A DNA stretch of 64,000 bases. Source: Letharia columbiana (lineage: Eukaryota > Ascomycota > Lecanoromycetes > Lecanorales > Parmeliaceae). Of this stretch, positions 23,200-37,261 are shown in pieces (position 1 is the stretch's first letter; each line of letters opens with the position of its first letter). A program made the position numbers and the translations under genes. The notes under the pieces were generated by a model. The model was given only the letters and a program-made list of their open reading frames with translations. It did not search any database and was not told the origin of the DNA. The stretch covers positions 682,001 through 746,000 of the forward strand of contig NW_023501038.1 in NCBI RefSeq assembly GCF_014066305.1, in the 5' to 3' direction.

Positions 23200-24233
23200 A
23201 TCCATACCATTCTTGGTCATCCGTCGAGCAAAGTTTTCGGTGGGCCGATACAATTGTGAAGTTGGCCAAGAAGGGCAACCCATACCTCAGAACAAGTGGT
23301 ACCAACCTTTTCAAGGAGAGCCAATATCTCAAAAAGGCGCTGGGTGAGTCCCAAGATCAACAGCAAGGGATTGTCTCCCTCTGAAATACATGTATAGGTC
23401 ATCTGCGGGGTCTTGCGAAGGCTTCGGAATACGAAAGCTGAGACCCTCTTGCTTCTGTCAAGCTGGCGCAAATGGGCAAAGATGAATTCGTGAGTGATGC
23501 GTCACCTCACGAAGGCTCTTCTCAGACTTCAAGATCATCATCTGCGGTTTTAACGACCTGACTGAAACAATAAACAAGGAGGGCAAGACAGAATGGTGCA
23601 ATTTGAAGCTGGGATTTGGGCAATTAGCGGATCCGGAGGGGATATTCATGAAGTGCAAAAACAGCGATATATCCCAAGGATGGATGGTCAATGCGTACGT
23701 AGCACCGACGAGGCATGCTGGTAAGCAGACTCTTCGTTTCATCCTATGAGACAAGACTGATGCGCAGGCCAGATGTCATCAGGATATGCCCACCCTTTCC
23801 ATCATATGCTGCAGAAAAGATGGGGCCGGATGCTTCGAAGGTCGACCCTCAGTAAGATACTTTTTCTTTTAGCTAAGAATCATACGGCTGCGTGCATCAA
23901 CTGCCGATCACCATCGTTCTTGTCAGATGGTTGGTCGATGTCCCTACGGATGTTGGTAAAACCAGAATATCTAGGATTTACGATAATAATTCCACCAAAC
24001 CATAGGCCAAGGACATATTGGAAAGAAAATATCTACTCACTATCGATTTACACGCCTTTTTCGAGAAGGTTTTGCTGCATAAGATGACGCACACCAATGT
24101 GGGTGGTGCAACTCTGGATCTCAAGGGTGGTGTCTTGACGGGAAACACCTTAGGCTATAGATACGCGGCATCGTTGGGATTTTCGGCATGGAAAGACGCA
24201 GAAGGCAATGCTTACCTTGGCCTCCTCGGCTGA
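23200..24233 (+). pseudogene. Decayed M35/aspzincin-like metallopeptidase gene
   Basis: Several exon-like blocks keep the family pattern: 23526-23720 (FKIIICGFNDLTETI to NAYVAPTRHA), 23773-23851 (DVIRICPPFPSYAAEKMGPD) and the last block, to 24233, with FEKVLLHKMTHTNVGG and LGYRYAASLGFSAWKDAEGN. The zinc motif that should read HExxH reads HKMTH: the catalytic Glu codon GAG is AAG. The frame of the last block is interrupted by TAG at 24003-24005, and the NADNYA-type helix near the end is shortened. Both visible nonsense and missense changes fit C-to-T or G-to-A transitions. The upstream end is not resolved. It is a distant second copy of the 15.9-17.0 kb gene type. Confidence 0.6.
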
Positions 24234-26577
<2,344 letters not shown>

Positions 26578-28735
26578 CCTTCCTTGTGTTTACTTCATAC
26601 TCAGAGCTAGTGTCGAACGAGAATACCACATGCATTGCTGGAATGGAAAGGAAATCCACTTTAGTGGGTCGGTCAATAAGATGACACAAAAAAAGCAAAG
26701 GCCTTCATCCTATTCAGGCCTCTATGATTATTATCACACGTTTGTCTGCTTGACGAGCCAAGCTGACAGAGATCTGTCCCGGCCTAGGTAGGGTGAGCGC
26801 GCCGAACATCAATCATGCGACGTACACTAGCCTAATCTGCTATGTTCTCAATGAGGAAATTCCCGTGGATCACAGGTCCCTTTGCATGTGCTCGGCTTGA
26901 GCATCACAATGTCTATTTTAAATGATCATTTGGAGTGACATTTTCCGCCTGTAAGTAGACAGAAGTCATCTTTCCTTCTGTAAGCCTTCATCGAGTACAT
27001 CACACCCTCCTCTCTCACTTCGGCTGCCACCCAACAATGCAGTACCCTCAAGCCACCCATTGATCTGGAAACTGCATAAGAGGACGGACGTATAATTATC
27101 CATTTCCGGGTTTCATTATGCCGTGATAGTGAACACCACGCTGCGTCAGCCTGACAGACTCCAAGCCATCGGTCGAGAAACCCTGCCTTCTTCACTAACA
27201 GCCTGTTGCTACATGTCCTACATGCAGCCGAGGTCTCAAAAGCCCTGCATGGTGTCAAGACTTTACACCCCTGAACCCTTGCGATACCATGCTGCTCCAC
27301 GGCGTAGCGTACCCTTTTCATACAAGCTCGAAGATGTCTGCTTCCTTTGCCTTTTATGTTGGACCGCAATGTTTCAGCTCCGTTGCTCGTCTCGTACTTC
27401 GCATGTGTACTTGGGATTCAAAAGGACGGCCTCCTGCTGCTCTGGCACACTATTGCTTGAATTTCAAAGCCCGAATTAGGGTAATCAATCGATTTGCTCG
27501 TTATTACATCCTCACAAGCTCGTATGTATCTAGTTTCACGGCTCAAAGATTTGAGGAGCAAAGATTGGGCAAAAAAGGATAAGAAAGGCTCCTCGCAGCC
27601 TCCCACGCCCTAGATGCTCCAATCGCCCCAGCAGAGGTTCGCATAGCTTCTATCTGTCAATTTCACCACCAGAATGCAAACGGGTTCTACTGGCGCAACC
27701 TTTCGGCTGACTGGGTCTTCTTCTATTTACTAGTCATCAGTCGTCGCCACCCGTGAGACAGATTCTCAACACTTAGCAAAGGCGTGCGCTAATGAATTCC
27801 TCAGATGCAATATGTATAATACAGAGCCAACCGAGTCAGCCGGGCTAGCCGCCTCAGATCATCAATATTTATCACGAAATTTCTCCAGAGAAGAAGAAAC
27901 AGGAGGGCTGTTGTGGCTCCATGTGTTCGTGTTGTATTTGGACGCTCAAGTCTCTGATGTGCTGTGAAAACAATTTTGGCGATGACTAGAGAATGATGCA
28001 GGAGCTCTGATGATTACATTTGTGAAAGTCCATCTCGCTATTAGTGCAGAAATTGCGACGGGTACTTAGATGCGAAGGAGCTCTGGGTAATGGTTGGGAA
28101 AATAGCGCTGCCTTGTTTGGTTACTTTGAACGAACATGCGCGAGTCCTCGGATGCCGTCTCGTCAGCCAATCGTTGTGATATCAGATGTACCTCGAGGCT
28201 AGCGTTGGAGAGAACGTCCAAACATTCAAGCACGTTGAAGACGTGGGAAAGCGGAAAGCTAATGGTAAATAATCAGGCTATATGGAGATCTCAATCATAT
28301 TACCAAGTAGATCGTTGGTCCTTGGTCATTGACCTCCGAACTGTATCGCATGTACGGAAGTGGAGGCCATGAAGAACTTTGATAGTGTCCCTCGATTCTG
28401 TTGTTGTTGAGTAAGGACAAGAAAATACCGTAGGGTAGAAGAGCACCGTTGGATAATAGAATGTTGCAGAGTAGAGAGTATCACAGGATAGGAGAGTGTC
28501 GTAGGGTGAATAACTATCGCATGATAAGAGAGTACAGCAAAATAAAAGACTCTAAGGCCTATCTCTCCTTGCAGGTTTTGAATACCCTGCGTGCCTGATG
28601 AGATCTTTACTCGTGCTCTAGAGTTTCGAGTGAGCCAAGCCCTAATCGATAAGATTAAGACCTCTGGGGCCAGGCTGAAAGCCATTTTACTCGCTTTCAA
28701 AGTCCATGCCCTGACATGAGCAAAGAGGCTTTTGA
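26578..28735. other. Gene-poor stretch with a degenerate tandem array
   Basis: No gene is recognised over about 2.1 kb. Frames of up to 147 codons (minus strand, 26926-27369) lack motifs and codon bias. At about 28420-28545 there is a degenerate array of roughly 20-base units resembling 'ataggagagtatcgtagggt'. Confidence 0.5.
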
Positions 28736-29471
28736 ATGTTAGTATCTTCCTTCACCCGACGTGCTATCAACTCTTGTCCTCGAAGCTTGATCAAGCGCAC
28801 TAAGGGTAATCGCGCTTCTTTGCGTCATATCATAGCTCGCGTAGAACTTGCCGGCAGTGTCCAATTTGCAAATTCCCAATTCTTTTGCAGGCACACGCAG
28901 TTCAAACGGCATCAGCCAAGTCACCTCAAGGAATCATTGAGAACCATGTCTGACGACGCCTACTCTTCTTTCCTCGACCAAGCCAACCAGGACACTGGTG
29001 CGAGCAAAGCCTCTACGAGATCCAAATCGGCAGCCACAAAAGCCGTGGACACCGATGTGCCGGTCACGTTGCAGAAGGTGGATCAGTACTACACGTCTGA
29101 GTCTGACGAACCTTTTGAGCCTGTGAGCTTGAAATGGAGTGGGAAAAATATGCCATCAGAGAGTATGCAGCCACAACAGGCAGCCTCTTTACGCCCGGAC
29201 AGACGTGAATGTACGCTAACAGCGCCTTCCTGAAGACGAGTTTGGGAAACTCATAGAGCACGATTCCGAGGTCTCGACCTTGACCGCGAAAGAATTCGAC
29301 CCGCAGGGAGAGTACAAGAAGGTCATGGAAGCAGTCGAGCAGTCGGGGGATGGCAAGACAAGGATATATCGGGTAAAGCATGGCAAGACGAGACTGGAAT
29401 ACTATGTCGTTGGCTTCGATAAAGAAGGCGGAAGGGTCGTGGGATTGAAGGCTAAGGCTGTAGAAAGCTGA
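28736..29471 (+). CDS. Nuclease A inhibitor (NuiA)-like protein
   Basis: Exons 28736-29162 and 29236-29471, 220 codons from the first ATG; a second ATG at 28946 would give 150 codons starting MSDDAYSSFLDQANQDTG. The upstream 70 residues are rich in Arg and Ser with few acidic residues, like a mitochondrial presequence, so dual targeting by two starts is possible. The core has VDQYYTSESDEPFEPVSLKW, FGKLIEHDSEVSTL, FDPQGEYKKVMEAVEQ, TRIYRVKHGKTRLEYYVVG and a terminal VGLKAKAVES. I recognise this as the fungal NuiA-like family, named after the cyanobacterial inhibitor of nuclease A; the fungal role is not established. The intron has a GCTAAC branch point 16 bases before its AG. Confidence 0.75.
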
Positions 29472-30502
29472 GGGATTGAGGTATCCTGTCAATTAAGGTT
29501 TGCTAGGCACAGACATTGATTGTCACCTCTATAGGATCGAGGGCGCAAACGATTGAGGATAGCAAATATAGCTATTCAAGCGCGGTACATGACGAAGCAT
29601 GTGCCATGGCCTGGGGAGGACCTTTGACAAACTCCGGTTCTTTGTCCTTGTTGTTCTGATCTGATTTGCTTTTCTTTCTTGTTCCTTCCTTCCACTTTCC
29701 CAATCCTTTTTCACCTTCAAATCTCGTTCAGACCAAAGCTTCCAGAAACGAAAAAGGAATGTCCCATATTTCACATGTACATGTGATGGCCAGGAGTCAG
29801 AAACATAGATAGGAAGAGGCGTTGGGATGGATTAGTTTTCTATGTCGTGCAGAGGGATGGTACCCGTAGATGTATGATATTTAGCCAGCAGATCTGCTTG
29901 CGCACGTAGAGTAGATTGGAGATGCTGTTGGAGTGGCAATACAGTACTAATTGCTATGCTGCTTACTACATGTATAAATAGAAATGAGGCTCCACCACTA
30001 CTTTAGGCATGATCGCTTGTCCAACTACCTTAGGGCCGGGTAGCCGGGCCCCATTTCGATAGACTAAGGTAGTGATAGTCACCGTCAAATCTTGCTGAGC
30101 CTTGGCACTGATTTGGCACTCCTTTTCACACTGCTGTCACGCGCACTCTACCAAAAAAACATACTCTACGTACCACCTCAAAACCATACAACTTGCATAC
30201 AAATTCTACAGTACTCGGCTCTCTTGCCTCTTACCTTCGTTTGAGCCTTCATCTGCACCTTCGAATCCCTTTCACAGCTGTCTCATCCTTTCAATCATAC
30301 CATTGATCCTATTGTTGCTGTTCGTCTGACATTATCACCGAGACCGATGATCTTACCACACTCCCACCCAGCTATTTTCCAACGATAACGCCAAGGCGGG
30401 GGGGAGGCTGGCCTTCACCATCTCGCCATATTGGGGCTCTCTATTAATCCTCTGACCCTAGAAGGCGACCTTCGTTGACCGAGCTTCGATCAATCTCGCA
30501 AG
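29472..30502. other. Intergenic; inverted repeats at 30.0 kb
   Basis: Promoter and leader region of the KRE6-like gene. A perfect 10-base inverted repeat, actaccttag at 30024-30033 and ctaaggtagt at 30064-30073, flanks a GC-rich core; a third related copy (actactttag) lies just upstream near 29996. Nothing else is recognised. Confidence 0.5.
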
Positions 30503-32681
30503 ATGGCTGACAGTCGATCAACATCGCCGCCTGGCACCCCAATAGAGAGAGATATGCCTCATGTGCGCCTCAACAGCTCGCAAAACAATCTCCTCGCAAA
30601 TGATGTCCTCAACAACCGACCGACAGGGCCAAGCAGGCAGAAGTCCGCGCGATCCCTACTCCCTCCACCAAGACCCTTGACGGCGCCGTCAGTAAGAAAC
30701 AATCCCACTCTGAATCGCATGTACAATGGCGGTCCCATGGATTCAGCCGAGAGCCTGCTCATTCCACCAACACGATCAAGAACACACAGATTCAGAGACG
30801 AAGAGTCAGTTCCCGGATCGCCGGTGGAGGGGATATCGCGAAGAACCAGTTTCAGCTCAGATGGCAGAGGTTACGGAAGGGACCCTTTTGCAGATTCAAG
30901 AGCAACATCACGAGCTCCATCAAGAGCGGGCAGCGACGATGAGCATGTCAACACCCAAACAGTATCTGAAAAGTATAACATATTGCCCTCGGCTGGACTT
31001 CTCTTATTCCCAGAAGATGTAGAAAAAGATGACTGGTTACATAATCCTGATCCAAACGAGAAGGAGTCGAGGGAGTGTAATATCTTCACTAAACGAGGAG
31101 TAGCCAACATCGGTGGTCTTGGTCTTGTGGTCCTAGGACTATTGGTCCTCTTCATTGGCTATCCTATACTGTAGGAACCATTGATCTATCGCGTACTTGG
31201 CGCCTATGCTGACAAGTGCGTAGAACATTCGTGCAAAGATTCGAACCTCCACCAAATGAGTGCGCCTCGGATCCAGACTGTATTGATGTTGGGAAGATAC
31301 CTCTGTTGAAAAACATTCGCACCAGCTTAATAGATCCGGACACACCGAGCGATATGAAGACAAAGACGGCTGCAGACGGGACGACGTTGAATCTGGTCTT
31401 CTCGGACGAGTTCAACACAGATGGCCGCACTTTCTATCCTGGAGACGACCCCTTCTTTACTGCCGTGAACTTGTGGTATGGTGTAACTCAAGATTTGGAG
31501 TGGTACGACCCAGACGCCGTCACGACCAAAGGTGGTGTTCTCGAGCTCAGATTTGATGCTTTCGAGAACCACGGGTTGAACTATCGCTCGGGGATGGTAC
31601 AGTCGTGGAATCAGATGTGTTTCACTGGTGGGCTTCTCGAGGCTTCCTTATCTTTACCTGGGCGAGGAGACGTACAAGGCTTCTGGCCTGGGTTCTGGGC
31701 TATGGGAAACCTGGGGAGACCAGGCTATGCAGCTACGACGGACGGAATGTGGCCATTCAGTTATGGTAATACCTGCGACCCTGGGATAACAGCAAATCAG
31801 AGCTCGAATGATGGGATCAGCTACCAGCCAGGAATGCGATTGCCGGCTTGTACATGCGCAGGCCAAGATCACCCAACACCAGGCAAATCACGGTCGGCGC
31901 CTGAACTTGACGTGCTCGAAGCTACGGTTTCCCCCCTGGGCCTCGATAACACCGATATGACAGGTGTGGTGTCTCAGAGTTGCCAGCTTGCTCCCTTCGA
32001 CATCTGGTACCAGCCAAATACTGGTAGGTGACGCCATTCCATTCTTATGTGTAATTCCTCTCCCTCTGCATCGAAGCTGACAAAGACACAGAATTCATCG
32101 AAGTCTATGATAATTCTATCACACTTCTCAATACTTACCAGGGAGCGCCATTCCAACAAGCCTTGTCCGGCCTGACGAATATCAACAATGACTGGTACGA
32201 CGGCAATGGTTATGCAACGTATAATTTTTACTACACCCCCGGACCAACTGGCCGTGTAACGTGGTCTGTAGCCGATATTGAGGCATGGACTCTGGATGCT
32301 CGAGCTATTGGCCCCAACGGCAACGTGGGACAACGAGTCATACCAGTGGAGCCCATGGCAGTCGTCATGAACTTTGGCATGTCCACTGGGTTTTCTAACG
32401 TCGATCTCCCGGGCATTGAAGCTACCCTACCTGCAACCATGCGCTTTGACTACGTCCGCATCTACCAGGATCCTTCCTCTTCGTCCAGTGTCACGTGTGA
32501 TCCCGAAGGGTATGAGACAACGGATTACATCGCCAACCACATGAACGCTTACACGAATCCGAATTTGACACAATGGTATGTGAATGTACACTGCTCGCTG
32601 CGCTTTGCTAACACGCTGGTGGTCAGGCATCAAACCTCACATTCGTGGCCAAGTAACACATTCGTGAACGACTGTAAATGA
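30503..32681 (+). CDS. KRE6/SKN1-type type II membrane GH16 beta-glucan protein
   Basis: Exons 30503-31170, 31224-32023, 32092-32575 and 32627-32681, 668 codons. The cytosolic N-terminus (about 195 residues) is Ser/Pro/Arg-rich. One transmembrane segment follows (IGGLGLVVLGLLVLFIGYPI), then a lumenal GH16 domain. Recognisable parts are LNLVFSDEFNTDGRTFYPGD, DPFFTAVNLWYGVTQDLEWY, GLNYRSGMVQSWNQMCFTGG, the catalytic signature PELDVLEA (Glu-x-Asp-x-x-Glu) and FDYVRIYQDP. The Cys-bearing tail ends SWPSNTFVNDCK. KRE6 and SKN1 act in the secretory pathway in beta-1,6-glucan assembly of the cell wall. Length and architecture agree with the family. Introns interrupt exactly after the membrane segment. 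Confidence 0.95.
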
Positions 32682-33347
32682 CTGCGCCTCCTTTGTCCCT
32701 TCTCCCAAAGGACGCTGCTTCAAGCATTGCGAATGAACCCTTTGACCCAACTTCTCTAAATCTTATCCACAATATGCATAGCGGGGTCGGCGTTTTCCAT
32801 CCTAACGGCCTCGTGTCCTCGGACACGATCATCATGGCTGCGTATTCATCAGTGCAACGAAACTACATACAACGGCTCTTACACAGTAATCTAATTCTCG
32901 TTAGCCTTGATGGCTGATCGCTTGGGTTTTGCATTTGAGTTTCTGCTTCGCTGTGTACAATACCATCACAACGTTGTCGAAATGTGCAGGAGGCAGTGTC
33001 CTGTTTTTTGGGTTTGAGTTTGGGGTTAGAGTTGGGTGGAAGCTCTCGAGCCACATGCATTATAGTGAAGCTTCAGCTATAGCCAGCATCACGTGCTGGT
33101 TGACTTGCAGAACCAGAAATATGATCAACAAACAGCAATTCAACCGCGACTTCCTCGTAGCTATGCTGAAGTGTTCCAGACGCCCAGAGCCAAAAAGGTT
33201 TGTCCTTGGGTATCATGTATCCAAACAAAAAGAAGCCCACTGATCCAGCGACCCATGCAATGCAAATCATCCAATTGCGTAAAGTCGTCAAAAACCCCAG
33301 TCCTCACAGCACATAGAATGCTTCCCAATTTCACATCATCATCATCA
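32682..33347. other. Spacer between convergent genes
   Basis: The region holds the converging 3' ends of the KRE6-like gene and Dsc3. I see no coding evidence in the overlapping frames. A short atc triplet repeat lies at about 33340. Confidence 0.5.
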
Positions 33348-34337
33348 TCAAACCCCAACCCTCAGCATGCAAAACGCGATGTTCACCAACACCCCCGTCA
33401 CCACCCCCACCTGCCGCCGCTTCGTCCACACCCCTTCCTCCCGCACCAACCACACAATCGCCCCCACCGCCCAGAAAAACCCCATCACGTTCCCCCACAG
33501 CATGTCCTCCAGCCCGCCCCCGCCGCCCCCTTCCTCGTCCCCGTCCGCGCGCCCTCCCCCGTCCAAAGGCGTCCCCGCGTCCAGCCAGCGCTCCTCCAGC
33601 GCCCGCAGCTCGGCCCCCGACGGCATCGCGTCCGGCGTGTGCGTGTGCGCCTGCACGGCGAGGAACTGCGACCGCAGGGCGGCGATCTCGGCCGCCGAGA
33701 GGCCGGCGGAGAGGAGCCGGTCGAACCCTTGCGCCGGGGGCGGCAGGCTCGGTCGTCGGTAGTCGTCGTCGTCGTCGTCGGCGGTGCGGGCGGGAGCAGA
33801 TGACGACGCACGCTCGTCCCGGCCATCGGTGTCGTGTTGGGAGAGCGCGACGGCGGCGGTTTCGGCCTCGGCGTCGAGCTCGGCGGGCGACAGCCGCGCG
33901 CCGGTCGCGATGGAACAGTGGACGTAGAGGCGGGCGGGCGGGGGGCCGGTCGCGGAGAGGCGGAGCGAGGCGTGGAGGGGGGCGGTGGGCGGGAGGAGGG
34001 CGCCGGCGTGGATGAGGCGGAGCGGGCAGCCGGCGAGGGCGGGGGGCAGGTGCGGCCGGATGAGGGTGGCGAGCGTGGTGGGGGTCGTGGCGCGGGGGTG
34101 GGCGATGGGCAGGGGGAGGTCGGGGAGGGAGGTCGTGAAGCGGATTATGAGGGTCAGAGGGGGCGGGGGGGGGGGGGGGTGGGAGGCATGGTTGCTTTGG
34201 TTGGGTGGTTGTGGGTGTGGTGTGGTGTTTGGCGGGGGCGGGTTCGTGTGCTGGGTGGGTGGAGAGCTTGGTTGTGGTCTTGCGCCGAGTCGTGAGAATA
34301 TGTGTCTCTGTTGTTTGGAGGAGGCAATACGGTTCAT
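33348..34337 (-). CDS. DSC3: DSC E3 ubiquitin ligase complex subunit 3 (DUF2407)
   Basis: Single exon, 329 codons from the ATG at 34337. Residues about 60-160 form a ubiquitin-like fold (LTLIIRFTTSLPDLPLPI, GCPLRLIHAGALL, ARLYVHCSIA). The C-terminal part is the DUF2407 signature: GFDRLLSAGLSAAEIAALRS, LRALEERWLDAG, LEDMLWGNVMGFFWAVGAIV and a final pair of transmembrane segments through VVTGVLVNIAFCMLRVG. Dsc3 belongs to the Golgi/endosome Dsc ubiquitin ligase, which in fungi controls SREBP cleavage and quality control of orphan membrane proteins. The sequence is strikingly GC-rich, with a poly-Pro run, an Asp run and a Gly run from G/C tracts. The first 55 residues are Pro-rich and poorly conserved-looking, so the true start could be different. 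Confidence 0.87.
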   Translation of the reverse strand: MNRIASSKQQRHIFSRLGARPQPSSPPTQHTNPPPPNTTPHPQPPNQSNHASHPPPPPPPLTLIIRFTTSLPDLPLPIAHPRATTPTTLATLIRPHLPPALAGCPLRLIHAGALLPPTAPLHASLRLSATGPPPARLYVHCSIATGARLSPAELDAEAETAAVALSQHDTDGRDERASSSAPARTADDDDDDYRRPSLPPPAQGFDRLLSAGLSAAEIAALRSQFLAVQAHTHTPDAMPSGAELRALEERWLDAGTPLDGGGRADGDEEGGGGGGLEDMLWGNVMGFFWAVGAIVWLVREEGVWTKRRQVGVVTGVLVNIAFCMLRVGV

Positions 34338-34800
34338 CGACTGATCGGATGAGTTAGGGCTGAAACTACGGAGGTCGGCACCAAAAGTCCTGCAGATACG
34401 CTAAAAAGCTTGGCAGTCTTCGCAAACATTTCTGCGTAGACACGTAGACCATTGTCTAATGGAGATGCTTCATGTGGTTACGTATGTACTCATCAGCCCG
34501 CACATTCGAATCATACGGTCATATCATCCCTCCCTGATTGCCTACCCTATACGCGTTGCCGCCCTTCAGACGAATGATCTATATGCCTGGGCATAAGCTC
34601 TATCCAATTCTGAATTCTCTTCTGAGAGGGTTCCTGTGTCCAGCACTTCTTCCAACCCCCCTCGGCCTCTTTTCAAATCCTGGATGCGCCATCCTAAGTA
34701 GTATACATAACGCTAGGTTCAAGGCTAGCATAACTCAATGCAATTGAGATCGGACTAATTCCCGCCTCATGGCATTCTGGGAATATCGACTGATAAGAAG
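34338..34800. other. Intergenic, no gene recognised
   Basis: Promoter side of the DSC3 gene. No frame with coding character was seen. Confidence 0.45.
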
Positions 34801-35160
34801 ACTAATTTTTGGCATACGCCGAAGCCTTGCCCTCCACTACCTTCCTGTCGAGTCGGTAACGCTTGTATTCCTGAGCGGTCTTGAGGAGTTTGAGGATACG
34901 GACCTTCTTTTGATAGCGATATCAGTTGATTCCGCCTTTCCCGTGGTAGTGACCTTTCCAGTCCTCGAAGTGAAACGCCACTCGCGCTCTCTTACCAGAA
35001 GGGCTCATTAAGCCCATATGCCGTACGCCCGTCTCGAACTCCCATTGAGCTTTGACCTTGATTTCAAATGCGGCGTTGATTTTGGCGAGATCCTCGGCAT
35101 GCTTGCTGAAAAAAGGGCAGTTCCTTTGCTTGATTTTTATGCAATAGAAGATTTGAGAAT
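34801..35160 (-). pseudogene. Possible broken reading frame of unknown origin
   Basis: On the minus strand one frame reads for about 110 codons with plausible protein character (FFSKHAEDLAKINAAFEIKV, AQWEFETGVRHMGLMSPSGK, VAFHFEDWKGHYHGKGG) and is cut by one TGA. It then continues with VRILKLLKTAQEYKRYRLDR. No family was recognised. It could be a gene fragment or transposon remnant with a premature stop, or chance. Confidence is low. Confidence 0.3.
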
Positions 35161-35311
35161 CGCCGTGGGTTCACAAGCTTCGTAAGGCAGAACCCCTAGA
35201 ACCAGGTAGAATCAACGGAAGGTCCTCTGGGCGATTCCGTGTATATAAATCGGAGCATGACCACCTTCATACTTTCTTCCTTATGTTCTTAATGGCGTTG
35301 CTTATGCTCCC

Positions 35312-37064
35312 TCACACAGCCTTTTCTCCGAAGTGCTTTCTCGCTTGCGCCTGCTGGATGCCTTCTAGATCTTTCAGACATGGGGCGAACAGAAGCTTTC
35401 CCATAGCGAGCTTGCGCACAGTTTCACAAGCGACCATGATCCAGAGCAGCGTCACGAAGATGGAGAAGATCTGACCACAGTCACGTATCAATTTGTGTCA
35501 TAATCAAGATCTCGTCTTACTCGCGGCTGCATACAGCCAGCCATTGTTTGCCAAGGAAATTCAGATGGGAATACGTACTGTACCAAGCACCTCGAAGAAC
35601 ATCGACGGTATCTCTTTCCCTAGTGTCGTCGTTGAAACGGTGAATACACCGAGCGGGAAAGTAAAGCCCCACCAGCCCATATTGAACGGAAACTTGCTGC
35701 GGCTGATGCTGGCGAGGGCAAAGAAAAGCCAGACGATGGCAAAGCCCCACATGATGAGCGCTATCAACCAGCCCACAACATACAAAATTTCTCCGGCATT
35801 TCCGGCAGCCATGTCAAGTGTGTGGGTCTCTGGAAAGACGCGAAGAGCCACTTTCCCCAACTGCATAATGCCAAAGCCGCCTTGGCCCAGCGGACCCAGC
35901 GGCAGAAATACGGAAACGATGACCTCACGTGCAGGTAGCTTGTGTACGGTGAGGCGTTGGAAATATATTACTAAGACGACCATGGCGAGAGGGATACCGG
36001 TGCCCCAGAGGATATAAGATACTATAACGGTCCACAGAGCGTGATTAGGGTTAGGCAAGACTTCAGCGACAACACCTCCGGAAGCTGCCGCGACGATTGT
36101 TGCGACAATCGGTAACAGCCAAGCCGCTGTCATTGTAGAAAGCTCGGTTTTGTGGAAGTACATACTGTATTGGAAGTGATAAGCCGGCTGAGCTTTTCCA
36201 TTGAGACATTGAGATATGGGGAAGTGCGCAGAGCTACTCACATCACGAATGGGAGATAGAAACAGGTGAAGACGGCCATCACAGCGTCCACCCACCACAA
36301 TGCCCAAGCCTAATGCTGTCAGAATCTTGACTTGCATGTCAGCACAACGGTTTTGCACTTACGAGGTAGATGGCCCAGGTTCCCCATGCGGGGACGCAAA
36401 CGAAGACAATCATATTGATGATAGTCGCAAGACCCATTGGAAAGGTGCCAAGAAAGAGTGACTGTGCTGGATGGCGAACCATTGCGAACCAGATTTCCGG
36501 ATATATAGTGTAACGCAGGATTGATATGAGGAGGAAAACGCTGAAGAGGAACACGTTTAAGGCGAAAATGATGACAGATATCCAGTAGAGCCATGATCCG
36601 TTATAGGGAAGATTGTGGAGTAGTATCGATACAATGCCGGTGCCCATTATGACCGAGAACCATCTGATTGAATAATCTACATTCAGCCAATTTTTTTCTC
36701 AGACCACGTCATGAAAGTGAATATAAGGAACGACGAAAGGCAACTCGTCTGCCCAAAGGTACGCCGGGGGATATATCAAAATTTGAGCTCACGATGGAGT
36801 GAAGTTTCTGATAACATTTCTCCAGCCCCTCTGTTCCTTGGTCTTTTCTATCGACTCTTCGGCCTTTTGTTCGCGAAATTCAGCATTCGATGCCTGCAGC
36901 CCACAGTCTGGCTCCTGGTCGGAGTCTGTATCTTGCGCTACGGGTGCTTTGAGAGAATCTTGAGACATATCAGGAAAGGCAGCTGTGAAGGGTGAACCCT
37001 TTGCATTTGACTGGTTAATGGTATGTTGAATCTGACCATTTGTGCCAGCGAGTGAGGGAATCAT
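35312..37064 (-). CDS. SSU1: SSU1-like sulfite efflux / SLAC1-TehA family transporter
   Basis: Exons 37064-36793, 36663-36363, 36309-36242, 36164-35579 and 35470-35312, 461 codons. After a soluble N-terminus (about 90 residues) comes the family start WFSVIMGTGIVSILLHNLPY, then about ten hydrophobic segments. Landmarks are FLGTFPMGLATIINMIVFVC, AWALWWVDAVMAVFTCFYLP, the HKTELSTMTAAWLLPIVATI motif, LPLGPLGQGGFGIMQLGKVA and FPFNMGWWGFTFPLGVFTVS. It belongs to the tellurite-resistance/dicarboxylate transporter fold. Fungal SSU1 members export sulfite and confer sulfite tolerance; some family members carry malate. Plasma-membrane location is inferred. The 68-base third exon and all splice sites are needed to keep the helices in frame. 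Confidence 0.93.
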
Positions 37065-37261
37065 CTTACGTTGGGAACCTTGTCGGAGGGTGATGGAGAA
37101 GATATGAGTATGGCTGCATCATAGTCTTAAGGAGGATGATAATAGTTTTTCCGCGAGTTGATCTGCGACATGTGGATGATTGAACGTACTAGCGTGTGCA
37201 GAAAACGTTGGAATACTTGGCACTAAGAAAATCGCACACACACCTACTCGTGTTGGAGTCT

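Noticed and set aside
33834..34344. Plus-strand Gly/Arg-rich frames opposite DSC3
   Set aside because: Antisense to the GC-rich DSC3 coding region, which has clear family motifs on the minus strand.
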